In this document: one piece after another, positions 21,401-32,208 of the stretch
Layout: each line of letters starts with the position of its first letter
Position numbering within the stretch: position 1 is the stretch's first letter
NCBI GenBank assembly: GCA_002812745.2
Contig: NCSJ02000283.1
Location: forward strand, 1 to 56,333
Reading direction: 5' to 3'
DNA: 56,333 bases
From: Scytalidium lignicola
Taxonomy: Eukaryota > Ascomycota > Leotiomycetes
Notes under the pieces: generated by a model
What the model saw: only the letters and a program-made list of their open reading frames with translations
Databases searched by the model: none
Told to the model about the DNA's origin: nothing
Position numbers and translations under genes: made by a program

Positions 21401-24300
21401 TGCCCTTAGCAACGTGGTAACTAATTTTACACTTCAAGCTATGCGTTGCTCACAAATGCTCACTATACTATTACAGACGTTACGTGCTATATATATAAGC
21501 TCATTTTGGGTAATATTCATACAATAAAACACCCCACAGTGTAAGGGTTATGCAATGGTTTGAGCAGATGAAAACGCGCAAACCATACTTTTGACTCTGT
21601 AGGTAACAAATATGTAGGAGGGGATGTGTATATATGGATGTTATATCTTCTTCCTGAATTATTGGGTTAGCTTTCCACCTGATCTCGAAATCAGAGTCGT
21701 AGACCAAGGAAGTATAAAGTGCGCAATAGAAAAGAGAATCCAAGGTAGGTTGATTTACGAGCTTGCAGTACCGTAAGTAATATACCCTTGTTTTCTGCTA
21801 CAAACCCCAATCATCGATACCGATACTCCTTTTCTCGCCAGAAACACCCGTACATATATATATATGATTTTTGTTGTAATTATAAACTATCCCCTTATAA
21901 GTAACATTTCGGGGATTTTATCCACTCGACGGCCCCCTTCAATGTTTAAGCGTTTCTAAAAGTTTAAATATAAAGCAACCAACAACGCTGAAAGTGGCCA
22001 AAATAACCATTTGGAGCTTGAGGGGATGTAGGCTATCTTGCTTAACTTAGAGTTTATGAGCCTTTATCGGCGCTGTGTGTCGGTTCAGCGTCAGCCTAAA
22101 ACAAATACACCGAGTTAGACAAAAAATAGTTCTACAGTTTTCAAGTAGTTCTAAAGTATAATCGATTCTACGTAAGGTACAAGGTACCTGCCTTCTTAAC
22201 CCTACCCCCAAGAATTGCAACCTCTTATAAGCGGTGGCGACATTTTGACAGAAACATATAAAAGCCAATTTCATTTGCTAGAATTATTCGATGCATTCAA
22301 GAAACAAAAAATTTAAAATAAAAATCATATATTCTCTTAAAACGGTTAGGTAATTTGTAACGAATGCTGAAATATACAGTATAGATTTCATGAGGAGTGA
22401 ATTAATTTTGAGAGTTATAGTGGGCGTTAGGCCAAATATATATATACATTATAGGTAGGGTAAAGTAGGGTAGTTGGTACCGAAGGTGCCTTTGGTCACG
22501 TGATGTCTGATCGATTGCACGACGAAGTTTATCCAATATATCACGTGATCGGTTTTCAGCAACGAAATGACACTAAAAGTATTTTAGAATGGCTTTATGA
22601 AGTCTGAGGAAATAGGTGCTATCAGAGCTTGTAAATAAAGTAAACTAAAGAAATTATAGATATTAAAGAGTTTACTACTAACTTTGGTATCATTAAGGTA
22701 GGGTACCCAAGTTAATGCGAGGCCAACTTCCATGAATGCATTATCCGAGAAATCATTACCTAGGTACATATATCCATACTATAAAAATATGAACTTATTG
22801 TCAGATTCCCCTGGCTCCACCATCTTGTAAATGATTCGCAATACTACTAACTGACAATCTAGGGATCTTTTTTGTGCAAAGACTTTGGGATATCTTTAAA
22901 ATGTAGTAGGATACTATCAACTAAGTGCAAGCGCTAATTTATACCTAGTAATCGATATAAATATAATTGGAAGGAACACTTCTTATAGCAAACCAGTTTG
23001 TCATATGAACTAGCTCCTACGTATAGACCAGTCTTGAAATGTGTTTTATATGACCTTTTCCTACTAATTAAGAAATCATTTCACCTGTGGTTAGGTAGAA
23101 CCTTTTCAATTCTAGATATACGCTAGATCACATTAATAATGAGGCAAATTTTAAGCTTGGTATAGAACGTCAAGTATTTACTTGGTATAGTTGCTGAAAT
23201 GCAGTATGCTATTGGTTTACCCTATATGTCACGTGATTGGATTTTCAGCAATAGTTGTTGGTCTTTATATTAATTCCAAGCAGTTTGACTCTTGGTCCTG
23301 AAGACAGTAGGAGCATTGTATAAATTCGAGAGTTCATCTCGACTTAATAATTTTAATTAGTAACAGTATAACCCCAAATACTTCAGGAACAACTTATTAG
23401 AGAGGTACCCACAGATTCAATACCTTTTAAAGGACACTAGTTTCAATTCTGCAGCTATCACTTTGCAGAACCACCAAATCTGCTTGGATCTCAATTAACC
23501 AAGTATTATTAAAAACCAGGACCCATATGATGATGATGACGCAGGTAATTCACTCGAACCACGGTACTATGGACGGTAAATGCCTAAGACTAAGAATATA
23601 AACTGTCTGCTGCCTGCCTGTTACTGGCAGGCATTATCAATCGGTACTACTAGATAGATAGAAACAAATTGAAAATAAGGTACCCCTAGGTCTACTTTAA
23701 GGCCACTTTTAGCATTATTGCGTTGTAATCACGGGATAAGAGGAGAAAAGGACATCCTGTAAAAGATTCAAAAGAGACGGGCATAAAGGAGCAACAATCA
23801 AATTATATGCTCATTTTCTTGAATCACCAACTGTTGATTACTATGGCACAACTTTTGAGATGGTGATGACAAAGATCTATTAAGGGAATTGTATCAACCA
23901 AGTAGTGAACGATTGATATCCTAATACAAACCAACCACACTTACCAGGTTTTGATTTAAATATGAAGAAGTTAGATTTTAAAATGGTAGCAATATGGTGC
24001 CTTTCTGATACTAATAGACTTCATATGATGTTCCAAATGTGATTAACAGGTATTCAAGAGTCACACAGAGTTCAATCCTAAATTGATACCTGTCTCGGGA
24101 AAATAGTATTTGCTAGGTTACACAGACTACCTAGACAATGCTTCTCAAATCCATTTGACACCCAATACCCAATGTTACAAGCGCTGCAGCTAGCTAGCTC
24201 AGCGTAATGCAAAATACTACATATCCCTTTTGTTTTTTGCAGACACGTAAAAATCATCTGATAGTTCATTTTGTTGCACAGGATGCCTCAACTTAGGCGT
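21400..24300. other. AT-rich, gene-free island
   Basis: About 2.9 kb with clearly higher A+T than both flanks, no open frame longer than about 90 codons, and many TA-rich words. It contains three TCACGTGAT words (22496-22504, 22541-22549, 23230-23238), GGTAGGGTA words near 22455 and 22690, and a partly inverted match near 23685. The texture resembles mutated, transposon-derived DNA, possibly after repeat-induced point mutation, but no transposase, reverse transcriptase or clean terminal repeat can be read. Confidence 0.5.
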
Positions 24301-27300
24301 TCAGTAGCCCTTTTTCATCTGCCAAAGAGCCGACTTCGCTCGTTCCCTGACATTCAGCTCAGGATCTTCTTGTTCCAACATTTCCAGTTTTGTAAGAAAA
24401 CCAAGTTTCCGAAGTTCATGTGCCCGCGCAGCACATGCTGGACCATCGTTTGCATCGTCCATCCAAGTGAGGTTGGTGACAAGCCAACAGAGAGCAAGTC
24501 GGACTTCAATGTTCTGGTGATTGAATTGAGGGACGAGTAACTTTAAAAGCTCAGTTTGAGCGATGATGAGTTGACGGTGACGCGGCTCACTCGCTGCCAT
24601 GTGGACCAAGATGTAGCCAACTGCCGTAATAATTTCAGACTGAGGAGGAAGAATACGCATTTCTGCGCCAGCAGCACCTCGTCTACTAAAAGGATTGACA
24701 GGTCTTGGCCGGAGCTTATTTGTCAATATTTGGAACACCCTGTCTTGTCCCAAGGTATTGAATAAGAAGTCAATCATTTCTGCTGGCCCAGAAGTACCAC
24801 CTTGTCCAGCCCCGCCTATCAGATTTCGAATAAAGTCCAACCCCTGTTCCTGTACAGCAATGTCATCTTTCCGTGCTTTCCTGGCTGGGTTAAGCTCTGC
24901 GTCTCGCAGAACAGCAAGTCGAGATTCTGCTTGCTGAATAGATTTACTCTGACTGCCGCTGGATCTCAACGAATCAGGATGACTCGAAAATTCAGCTATA
25001 ATTGGCCGTGCATTGTCCTCTAATGGGTCCACATCCACATCCACATCCATACTGTCAACTGTACTTTCGTCCGCCGCCTTGTCACTGCTAGCTTCAGTGT
25101 CGTCACTTATGAGTTGGACAAGCCAGCCTTGTCCAAGTTCTTCTAGACAAAGTCTTTTCATATCATTCCCAACGGCATGCACAAAGTGCTTCAATGCCCA
25201 GAGAGCATTAAGGCGCAGCTTTGCATTCATGGAATGGGCGTGCTCACATAGGATTCTTAGTACCCCAGCTTCAGTTATAACCTGCAACGGCGTGAGCTGA
25301 GATATTCGCGCAGGGAGATAGAAAATGACCCACCTCTCTCATGGGACTGACCTCGGTCACAAGATTGCAAACGGTCGCCGTAGCAGCAATCTGCACCTCT
25401 ATATCTGGGTGCTGAAGCAACCTGAAGACTGGCATAGCAACTCCGTTGTCGATTAGCGTTGTTCGCAATATACTGACAGAGCGAGACAAAGCTCGAATAG
25501 CGCCACAGGCTGCAACAATGACACTAACTGGGTTCACCCCAAATCCTGTAAGTTTCATCTCTTGATCCCTAGATCCATTAAGCTCCTTTTCTGACCTTTC
25601 CCCAAGCTTAGGGGTAGGCTTCCTAGGGTTTGAGCTCATAGACTCTACGATATAAGGAATTATGCCTTGTTCTACTACTGCCTTACGATACTCATCCTGG
25701 AAAGGGACAAGTGCTGCAATTGCCTTCAATGTACTCTCCCTGACTCGAATTTTGTGAAGAAGTAGAGGAGATTGTCCCAGCGAGCTAAGTTGAGCCGAAT
25801 GCTTGAAGCCTACTGCGTCAGGTTCGTCATCGCCATGTGGCGACCATGATTGTGAATTTGCTGTCTCCTGCACTGGATCATAAGAGACCTTTAACATCTT
25901 GGATAATTTGCTAATAACGTTCGCATCAAAAGCAGCCTTTTGAAGATATTCGCTGTCAGTGATTAACATAGCTAGAATTGCAGGTGCACGTTCTTTAATT
26001 GCCCGTTCGGTGGCAGTGGCTTCTGCATAATCAAAGCTATCTCTGACGATGGTTTGACTACCAAGATCATCATCAAGAATCTGCACTAGTAAAGGTACTA
26101 CTAAGAGTGCGATAGCCGTATCTCTTGATTTGTGTGTCAGACCTGCTCTGTAGAGGATTGTCAAAACAGAAGCTGCCATGAGTCTCTCTGTACCAGATCG
26201 AGACCTGATGATATATATTAGATAGGATATTAACGGACTCTCTGGTTCTTCTGAATCCAGTAGAGGACTAGCATGTGGGTTCGTGCTAACCTCAAAACCA
26301 GGAGAACTACCCCAAGTTGGCATTGTAATAGTATCGGAATTGCTTATGCCTGAGCGACCATTTAGCGGAAGGTGTTCCCTTGAGCTAGACGAACCTAGAG
26401 GGGGGAAGGCTGTGGCATGTATGGTAGTATTCTTCAGTTGATGAAAAGGAATGAGTGGCAATAGGAAATCTACAGCATTAAGTTGGCTCTGGCGTATGTT
26501 TAGACCAGCACCGTTGAAAGAATTCCAAGCAGAGCGGGTATTTTGCATTGGGATAAATTCGTCCGGCGGAGATAGTGGAAATATGGCAAGGATTGACGGA
26601 GAATAGAGAAGCTGGGATGCCCGGAGTTTAGAGTCTTCAATGATGACGGCAATAGCCTCCAAAATTGTGGCCAAATTTGCATTTTTTGGAGCAGGTGCAG
26701 GAAAATATTCTTGTAAGCCATCCTTCTGAGCAAGAATGTCAGCACCAGGGATAACAAGCCCGTCGGCAATGATGAAGGAAGCCAGCTTTGTAGCGAGAGC
26801 ATCAAGTACGCCAGAGTTGGCTAAGTTTTGTTGGTGACGTTCTTCTAGACATAGCTTGCCTATTAAAGATGCAGCCGTGGTTATTTGTGATTGTGTTGTT
26901 GAAGAAGAGGAAGTGTGTGATAAGATATGGCAGAGCGAATGGAGATGCTGATGGGTAAAGACCGCATCTGCAAGGGAGTTGGTATTGAGTGGATGGTTAT
27001 TTGATGCTAGAGCTAATGAATCTGCGAGGTTCGAAAGGGCCCGCAGAGCCGCCAACACCACGAGCGGTGGATTGTTTGATGGACAAAGATTTGAGAGGAT
27101 AGCCGGAATGACAGAGGCTGACTGGAGCGCAGCAATAAATGACGGGCCGCCTAATGTATTGGTCAGAATATCATGGGAACAGAGGGAGCAGGAGAGATGC
27201 GGACCCAGTGCAATGCTTGCAATGATGTGCAGTCCCTGGAGACGGACTGATTCTTCTTCAGTCAACGGCCTTGAAGCAAACGTATAATCATGTGCCTTGC

Positions 27301-27487
27301 CGTTTTCCCTGCTGACAGTTCTGTTGCAACTCATTCGCGCGATCGAATCGAGAACCCCCAGGGAAACAACCATCTCCTTCTTAGCTGAGTGTCCAATTAT
27401 TTCATTTTTAATAGCCCTTAGAGCAACGATCTGCTCAATTTGACTTTTAGAGTTTCGTAGTTGTTGTGGCCACGCCTGTTTTGCCAT
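24301..27487 (-). CDS. Armadillo-repeat subunit of the GID/CTLH ubiquitin ligase, Gid5/Vid28-like
   Basis: Gid5/Vid28 (ARMC8 in animals) is the armadillo scaffold that docks substrate receptors onto the GID E3 ligase, which degrades gluconeogenic enzymes such as fructose-1,6-bisphosphatase. The main exons, 27487-25334 and 25281-24301, join in phase 0 across a 52-nt intron, giving 1044 residues from the first in-frame ATG (MAKQAWPQQLRNSKS). Repeated helical ARM-like segments run along the whole length; the end (HELRKLGFLTKLEMLEQ..ERAKSALWQMKKGY) is the most family-like part. An acidic low-complexity insert with repeated DVDVD lies near residue 780. An alternative 5' exon 27707-27668 (MAQHPSSYL) joins in phase 1 to 27498 through a GTAAGC donor and a CTGAC branch, giving 1061 residues. 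Which start is used needs transcript data. Confidence 0.85.
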
Positions 27488-27567
27488 TTTCGACGCGCCT
27501 GGCTGGAATGGAGGGGAGGAGATAGTGTGGTCAGTGTCCTTGAGTTGCCTCTCAGAGGGAGGCACAT

Positions 27568-28257
27568 TCGATGATGAAGTATAATTAGTCGATGGAGGAC
27601 TAATATGGTAGGTTTGTATTTGAATAAGTAGTTTAATGTTAGAAAGGCGTGTGATGTTTGTGCTTACAGCTTTCGTTCGTAAGATATGATGAAGGGTGTT
27701 GTGCCATCGACTATTACTAGTATCGACTTATTAGATGTTGGCTTGCTTTCGTTTCGCCGGGCTCCGTAGAGTTGAACTTGTCACGGTACCTGATAGGGTG
27801 CCAACAAATTACGGGTTTAAATTTTCTTCAACGACCATTCGAAACAGTGTTGCGTCAGTGCAAATCGATGATAGCTGGAGTTGGACCAATTAATAAGGAA
27901 TCTCTCAAAATTAAATTCGAAAGATGTAGCCTGTCACTGTAAAAAATATTGTGATTCCCACTCGGCCTTCGCCTCTGGGCCGAGCGTGCTCTTGATTTGC
28001 TGTACAAGAACTCTACTGGCGCAAACCCAAATTTTAACCTTCTCCGATGCTCCTGTGAACTTCCTTCTAATTACAGCTTCCCCATCCTCTACTATTGCAA
28101 TTCTCGGTAGTGGTCGAGGATCGTCATCGCCTGTATCCGACTCATCTGCCGTCAACTTCTATCTTCCTTAGGGCACACATCGAACCTTTTATATCTAGAT
28201 ACCCCACTCCCCGAGATCGCAATATTATCTGACCATGACTCCAAACTCTTCAGGAAC
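27568..28257. promoter_or_regulatory. Divergent promoter between GID5-like gene and PHO80-like cyclin
   Basis: About 690 nt shared by two divergently transcribed genes. A CCAAT word lies at 27886-27890 and the possible GID5 leader exon at 27668-27707. No CACGTG word was seen here. Confidence 0.5.
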
Positions 28258-28264
28258 ATGTTGA
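28235..28264 (+). promoter_or_regulatory. Short uORF overlapping the cyclin start
   Basis: ATG at 28235, with A at -3, opens a nine-codon frame (MTPNSSGTC) that stops at 28262-28264, past the main ATG at 28258 and out of frame with it. It would interfere with initiation if real. The same sequence would become a natural N-terminus in frame with the cyclin if one base were missing from the assembly. Confidence 0.5.
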
Positions 28265-29475
28265 AGTCGCCGTTGAGCCAACATCGATCGTCTACAGCTC
28301 CATCTCCTACCGTCCATTATGCTCACCTATCTCCGCGATTATCGATCTGCCCCACTTGCGCCTCTCAGAACTCCAAGATCGCAAAACCTTCGCCCCGGGC
28401 GACGCAATATGTGGGAGTGGATGCTAGTACCCAGTGGTCCCCCATGAGCCCGAAAATGAATGTAGATGGTTCAAAGCAGGATGCGTTGGAACTTGAGACT
28501 GATGACTCAAAGCCACAACCTGCTGCAGCTGCTTCATCATATACAACGATTGAAGCAGAGGGTGAGAAGGCACCTCCTCCATCTAAACCAGCATCGATAG
28601 CAGAGTCTCCAACAATGAAACGACGACAATCGCAGGCGGTCGACACCGGTGGCACTCAAACAGAGGATAAAACTCAGACCTTACCTCCAAAGCGAGTAAG
28701 ATCAGCCCGAACGCAAGTGAAAGTCCTACCGCTTAGGTACGAGTTATGTGATGTTGAGGATATGGTTATTTTGATCGCCAATATGATCTCAGAGCTTATC
28801 CAAACTAATGATGAGCTTCCCCTTCGGACTGGGGTGTTAACTCGATTCCATTCCAGGTATGTTGACAAACTTGTGGATTAGGTGTCCGTCAACTAAACTT
28901 TGCGCCGCAGGACTCCACCAGGTATCTCTGTTATGGATTATCTTCACAGACTAGCAAAGCATGCGACTTTAACACCACCGTTATTATTATCTATGGTCTA
29001 CTACATCGATCGACTTTGTGCCCTCTACCCAGCATTTACCATCACAACTCTTACTGTGCATCGATTTTTAATCACTGCAGCAACTGTGGCTGCAAAGGGC
29101 CTTTCTGATTCGTTTTGGAATAATGCTACCTATGCTCGTGTGGGAGGTGTCAAGGTAGCGGAATTAGGGTTATTGGAGCTTGATTTTCTGTACCGTGTGG
29201 ATTGGAGAATTGTGCCAAATCCAGAAGTCCTAGTAGACTATTATCGCGGCCTTGTGGAACGCTCAGAAGGGTATGTGTTAGAAGGTGATGATAAGCTAAG
29301 CATCGATAATTTGATTAGTGAGGAAGACGAAGACGAAGAAGAAGACGAAGAGGAAGACGGAGAAGGGCGGGAGGAGGGGGATAAACGAAGGGTTGCTACC
29401 GTTGTAGAACCGCAGACTCACGCTATAACGAATTCACAGCACCATAGCATAGATAATGCTTCGACGAAAGGATAA
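28258..29475 (+). CDS. PHO80-like (Pho85-partner) cyclin
   Basis: Pho80-type cyclins pair with the Pho85 kinase and keep the phosphate-starvation activator out of the nucleus when phosphate is plentiful. Exons 28258-28856 and 28911-29475 join in phase 2 over a 54-nt intron with an ACTAAAC branch, giving 387 residues. The cyclin box spans about 165-310: it opens with YELCDVEDMVILIANMISELI, continues across the intron as RTPPGISVMDYLHRL, and includes the YIDRLCALYPAFTITTLTVHRFLI helix and the FWNNATYARVGGV signature. The first 160 residues are Ser/Pro-rich; the C-terminus is highly acidic (runs of Glu/Asp) then basic. The start is unsettled because of the overlapping ATG 23 nt upstream. Confidence 0.9.
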
Positions 29476-29998
29476 CGAAGGGAGGCTAGCATGAAGGAGG
29501 GAAATATGGAGCACTTCGGTGAGATTAGTGGAGCAAATCAGGGGATATAAATTATACCCACGGCTTGATTTTATCATTGCATAGTTGTACATATGGAAGG
29601 TATGGCGTTCAGGTGGACTACGGCGCTAAGTGATATTGCTTGAGGTTGTTACCCGTCTCTCGGGACGGTGATGCGGTGATATTAAGGTCAGAGGAGGTTA
29701 TAAGAGCTACTTCGATCATTTGCCTTGTAATATTAGGGAAATCTATTGAAATTTCGCCTTAAATAGTATATTGGTAGATTTTAAGATACTTATGTCCCGT
29801 ATACTCAAATCTGCAGCCTTGTATTCAGCCTTGCACTAAGCCTTGTAACGGCCTGAGGCATTAGGTTTAGCCACTTGAGGTGGCAATTTGATAAGAGCTA
29901 CGAGTTTGATCTTGAGCGATTGTTCATCTATTATCCAACCATCATTATCGTCCCTCTTACCTTCCTTCTAGAACCAAGTCTGGTTCGTGGAGCACAAC
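29476..29998. other. Intergenic, cyclin to EMC10
   Basis: About 520 nt with no gene. An imperfect tandem array of the word AGCCTTG lies at about 29815-29850. The rest should be the cyclin 3' UTR and the EMC10 promoter. Confidence 0.5.
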
Positions 29999-30623
29999 AT
30001 GAAACTTTCAATTTTTTATTGCCNTTTTTTTTACTCCTGCTCTTATAGCAGCCTCGTTATCGGTTCAACCCAACACGATTCCTGTATATATTCAGGCCAT
30101 CGGATCCTCATCGCCTCCTACACGATTGGCAGATATCACTTACGATTCTTCGACATTACAGGCCGATTTAATCTCCTTTGAAGCCCCCGAATTAGCCAGT
30201 GGATCCAAGCTCGCACGAATTGGCATCTATGACCTTGCAAAATCAACATGGATTTCCTCGACTTCGTTGACTTCAATGGAGAGCTTCACCAAAGGTCACG
30301 CCATTACCTTCTTTCTTTCTATTGATAATAATGGCTCCATTGTTGGAGTATCATGCAAGGGTAGCAAGATTGATGCGGGACAGACCAGGGACTTTGGACC
30401 GAAAGTAAAGTTATCAAAATCCGAAAAGGCCAAACGTCCTGAACTCAACAAACCTGTTATTTTATCACCAGAGGGGAAGCTGCCAGAGGATATCCCAGAA
30501 AAGACGCTGTTACAGAAGTACGCAGTTTTAATCCTAAATGCAACTAGAAAAGTACTGACCTGGAAATATAGATATTGGTGGGCAATAGGACTAGGCTTGT
30601 TACTGTTAACTGTGTCAGGTTGA
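29999..30623 (+). CDS. ER membrane protein complex subunit 10 (EMC10-like)
   Basis: EMC10 is a lumenal/membrane subunit of the ER membrane complex, which inserts multi-pass and tail-anchored proteins. The ATG at 29999 begins a 207-residue protein only if the N at 30024 is skipped: the frame before it encodes the start of a signal peptide (MKLSIFYC) and the frame after it continues the hydrophobic core (TPALIAASLS) and the lumenal domain. Without that correction the frame is broken. The lumenal part is a beta-rich domain; the motif DFGPKVKL and the C-terminal PEKTLLQKY followed by a membrane segment (WWAIGLGLLLLTVSG) match EMC10. One exon. A single basic stretch (KSEKAKRPELNKP) precedes the anchor. 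Confidence 0.82.
30024..30024. other. Extra N breaking the EMC10 frame
   Basis: A single N directly before an eight-T run. Removing it joins the signal-peptide frame to the mature-domain frame; keeping it shifts the frame. Read as an assembly insertion, not a real base. Confidence 0.85.
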
Positions 30624-31276
30624 TGCTACGAATATCAATGGACCACAAAACCGTGAGATAAGCACAACTTAATCAAGTCAGCACCAAAATTCCAATATTT
30701 TCTGGCCATCGGCTCCAAAGACCTGTGATCAAATCTTGGGAGGAGAATCACGGTATTCATTCTGCTACAAGCAATTGGTGATAATTGATAGCCACCATGG
30801 AAACCTACTAGTCCGTACTTGGAGTTTTTGCCCAGGCTCTTGACTTGAAACATTACGCTATCAATAAGGAATTGGAGGCGAAGTTCCGTAATACTGCCGT
30901 ATCAGTGACTTGAATCTGTAGCGACGCCAGTGTTTACTTCGGCGCTCTAGCATAAGGATAAGTAAGTCCTTGTCTAGGCCTAAAGATAAACAACACCTAC
31001 TTAAGGGTCAGGCATCAAGGATGTTATTGTCCTAGCCTTTCAGCTATTTTATTTTGCTCGCCGATAGGATATGGTTAGATGCATCTGGTTCTGTTCCCTG
31101 CACGTGATGGTTTACCGAGACACGCCAGAACGCGTTCTCGGTCTTCAATTATTAGGCGCTTCTAATTACTTCGTGTCTCAGTCTCTTAGCTTTATTCTGC
31201 TCCTAATAACAATCACAAACAATCCTTCGTAATTCTATATATCCAATCACAGTCCAAAATCCAAATTCGATTCACG
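30624..31276. promoter_or_regulatory. Intergenic with CACGTG, upstream of CHZ1
   Basis: About 650 nt. A CACGTG word lies at 31101-31106, about 170 nt before the CHZ1 start, a site type bound by Cbf1/Pho4-class bHLH factors. No coding region seen. Confidence 0.45.
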
Positions 31277-31746
31277 ATGTCGGATCAGAACGGATCAACT
31301 ACACTGCAGCAGGACAATATATCTTCCACCGACAAGGGTAAAGGTAAAGCCACCGAGCCCGCCCCTCAAGATATTAGCATGGACGAAGATGAGAGTTCCA
31401 GTGACGAGGAGGTTGACGATGTAAGTTACTCTCCGATTGATTTTACTTCGGACCAGGCAGATCTAACCTGCATGTTTTGTAGAGTGCTGAAGTTGGTATG
31501 AAGCCCTTCATGGTTTTCTAAAAAATACACTGTAAACTAATACATACAGTAGTTGATGAACCAGATGAGGATAATATGGAGGAAATCGACACATCGAACA
31601 TAATAAATGATGGTCGCCGGACTCGTGGTCGTCAGATTGATTTCGCCAAGGCTGCTGCTGAACATCCAGAGGAGGACGATGAAGACGACGACGATGATGA
31701 TGATGACTTCCAGGCTGACGACGATGAGGACAAAATGGAGGAATAG
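31277..31746 (+). CDS. CHZ1: Histone H2A.Z-H2B chaperone Chz1
   Basis: Chz1 binds the H2A.Z-H2B dimer and helps the SWR1 complex load it into nucleosomes. Three exons, 31277-31420, 31483-31495 and 31550-31746, join in phases 0 and 1 and encode 117 residues. The middle exon is only 13 nt. The CHZ motif is seen in the last exon (IDTSNIINDGRRTRGRQIDF), between acidic stretches rich in Asp/Glu that are typical of this chaperone. The protein begins MSDQNGSTT and ends DEDKMEE. The last acceptor is a CAGTAG tandem, so isoforms with or without one Val are possible. Length and composition fit the family well. Confidence 0.9.
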
Positions 31747-32208
31747 TCAAACAAGAACAGCTTTTACGTGGGATCTCATGATTTCACAATTCGTGAGGTA
31801 TCCAATGTAGGAAATCCACGACAGTCTGTCAGCCTCTTAAGTAGTCAAAGTTATAGCCAAGCGATATCCTTTACAAAAGTTCGTGCTTTCGCATTTTGGC
31901 AAACATGCGCTGAGATGGATTGGGATTCACCGCGACAAGGGATGCTTAGGGCAATCGGTTTAGATAGGTTGATGCAATTGTACCATAGATACCTTTCAAG
32001 GGAAACAAAACTGCATTCCTATAACCCTACAAAATCCCGAAGTCCGATTCGATTACTGTTCATTGCTATGCCTATTCTAATATTATTTATTTTCCTTCTT
32101 AAAAAAGTGATTATTGATGGTGTAGATCACTGGCGACTCGTACCACAAGCGAACACATCTCCAAATCACAAATGTCTGAGTTAGGAAGCTCACTCAGCAA
32201 CATCAATT
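31747..32208. other. Intergenic, CHZ1 to BET1
   Basis: About 460 nt holding the CHZ1 3' UTR and the BET1 promoter. One open frame from ATG 31915 to 32184 (89 codons) encodes a peptide with a strong single hydrophobic segment flanked by basic residues; it has no recognised family and is listed under findings. Confidence 0.4.

Noticed and set aside
29815..29850. AGCCTTG words as a possible CRISPR-like or regulatory array
   Set aside because: Units are short, irregular and degenerate; eukaryotic 3' flank; no array structure.
31768..31914. N-terminal extension of the small membrane ORF upstream of BET1
   Set aside because: The upstream part begins with GTG, not ATG; only the part from 31915 is kept as a tentative finding.
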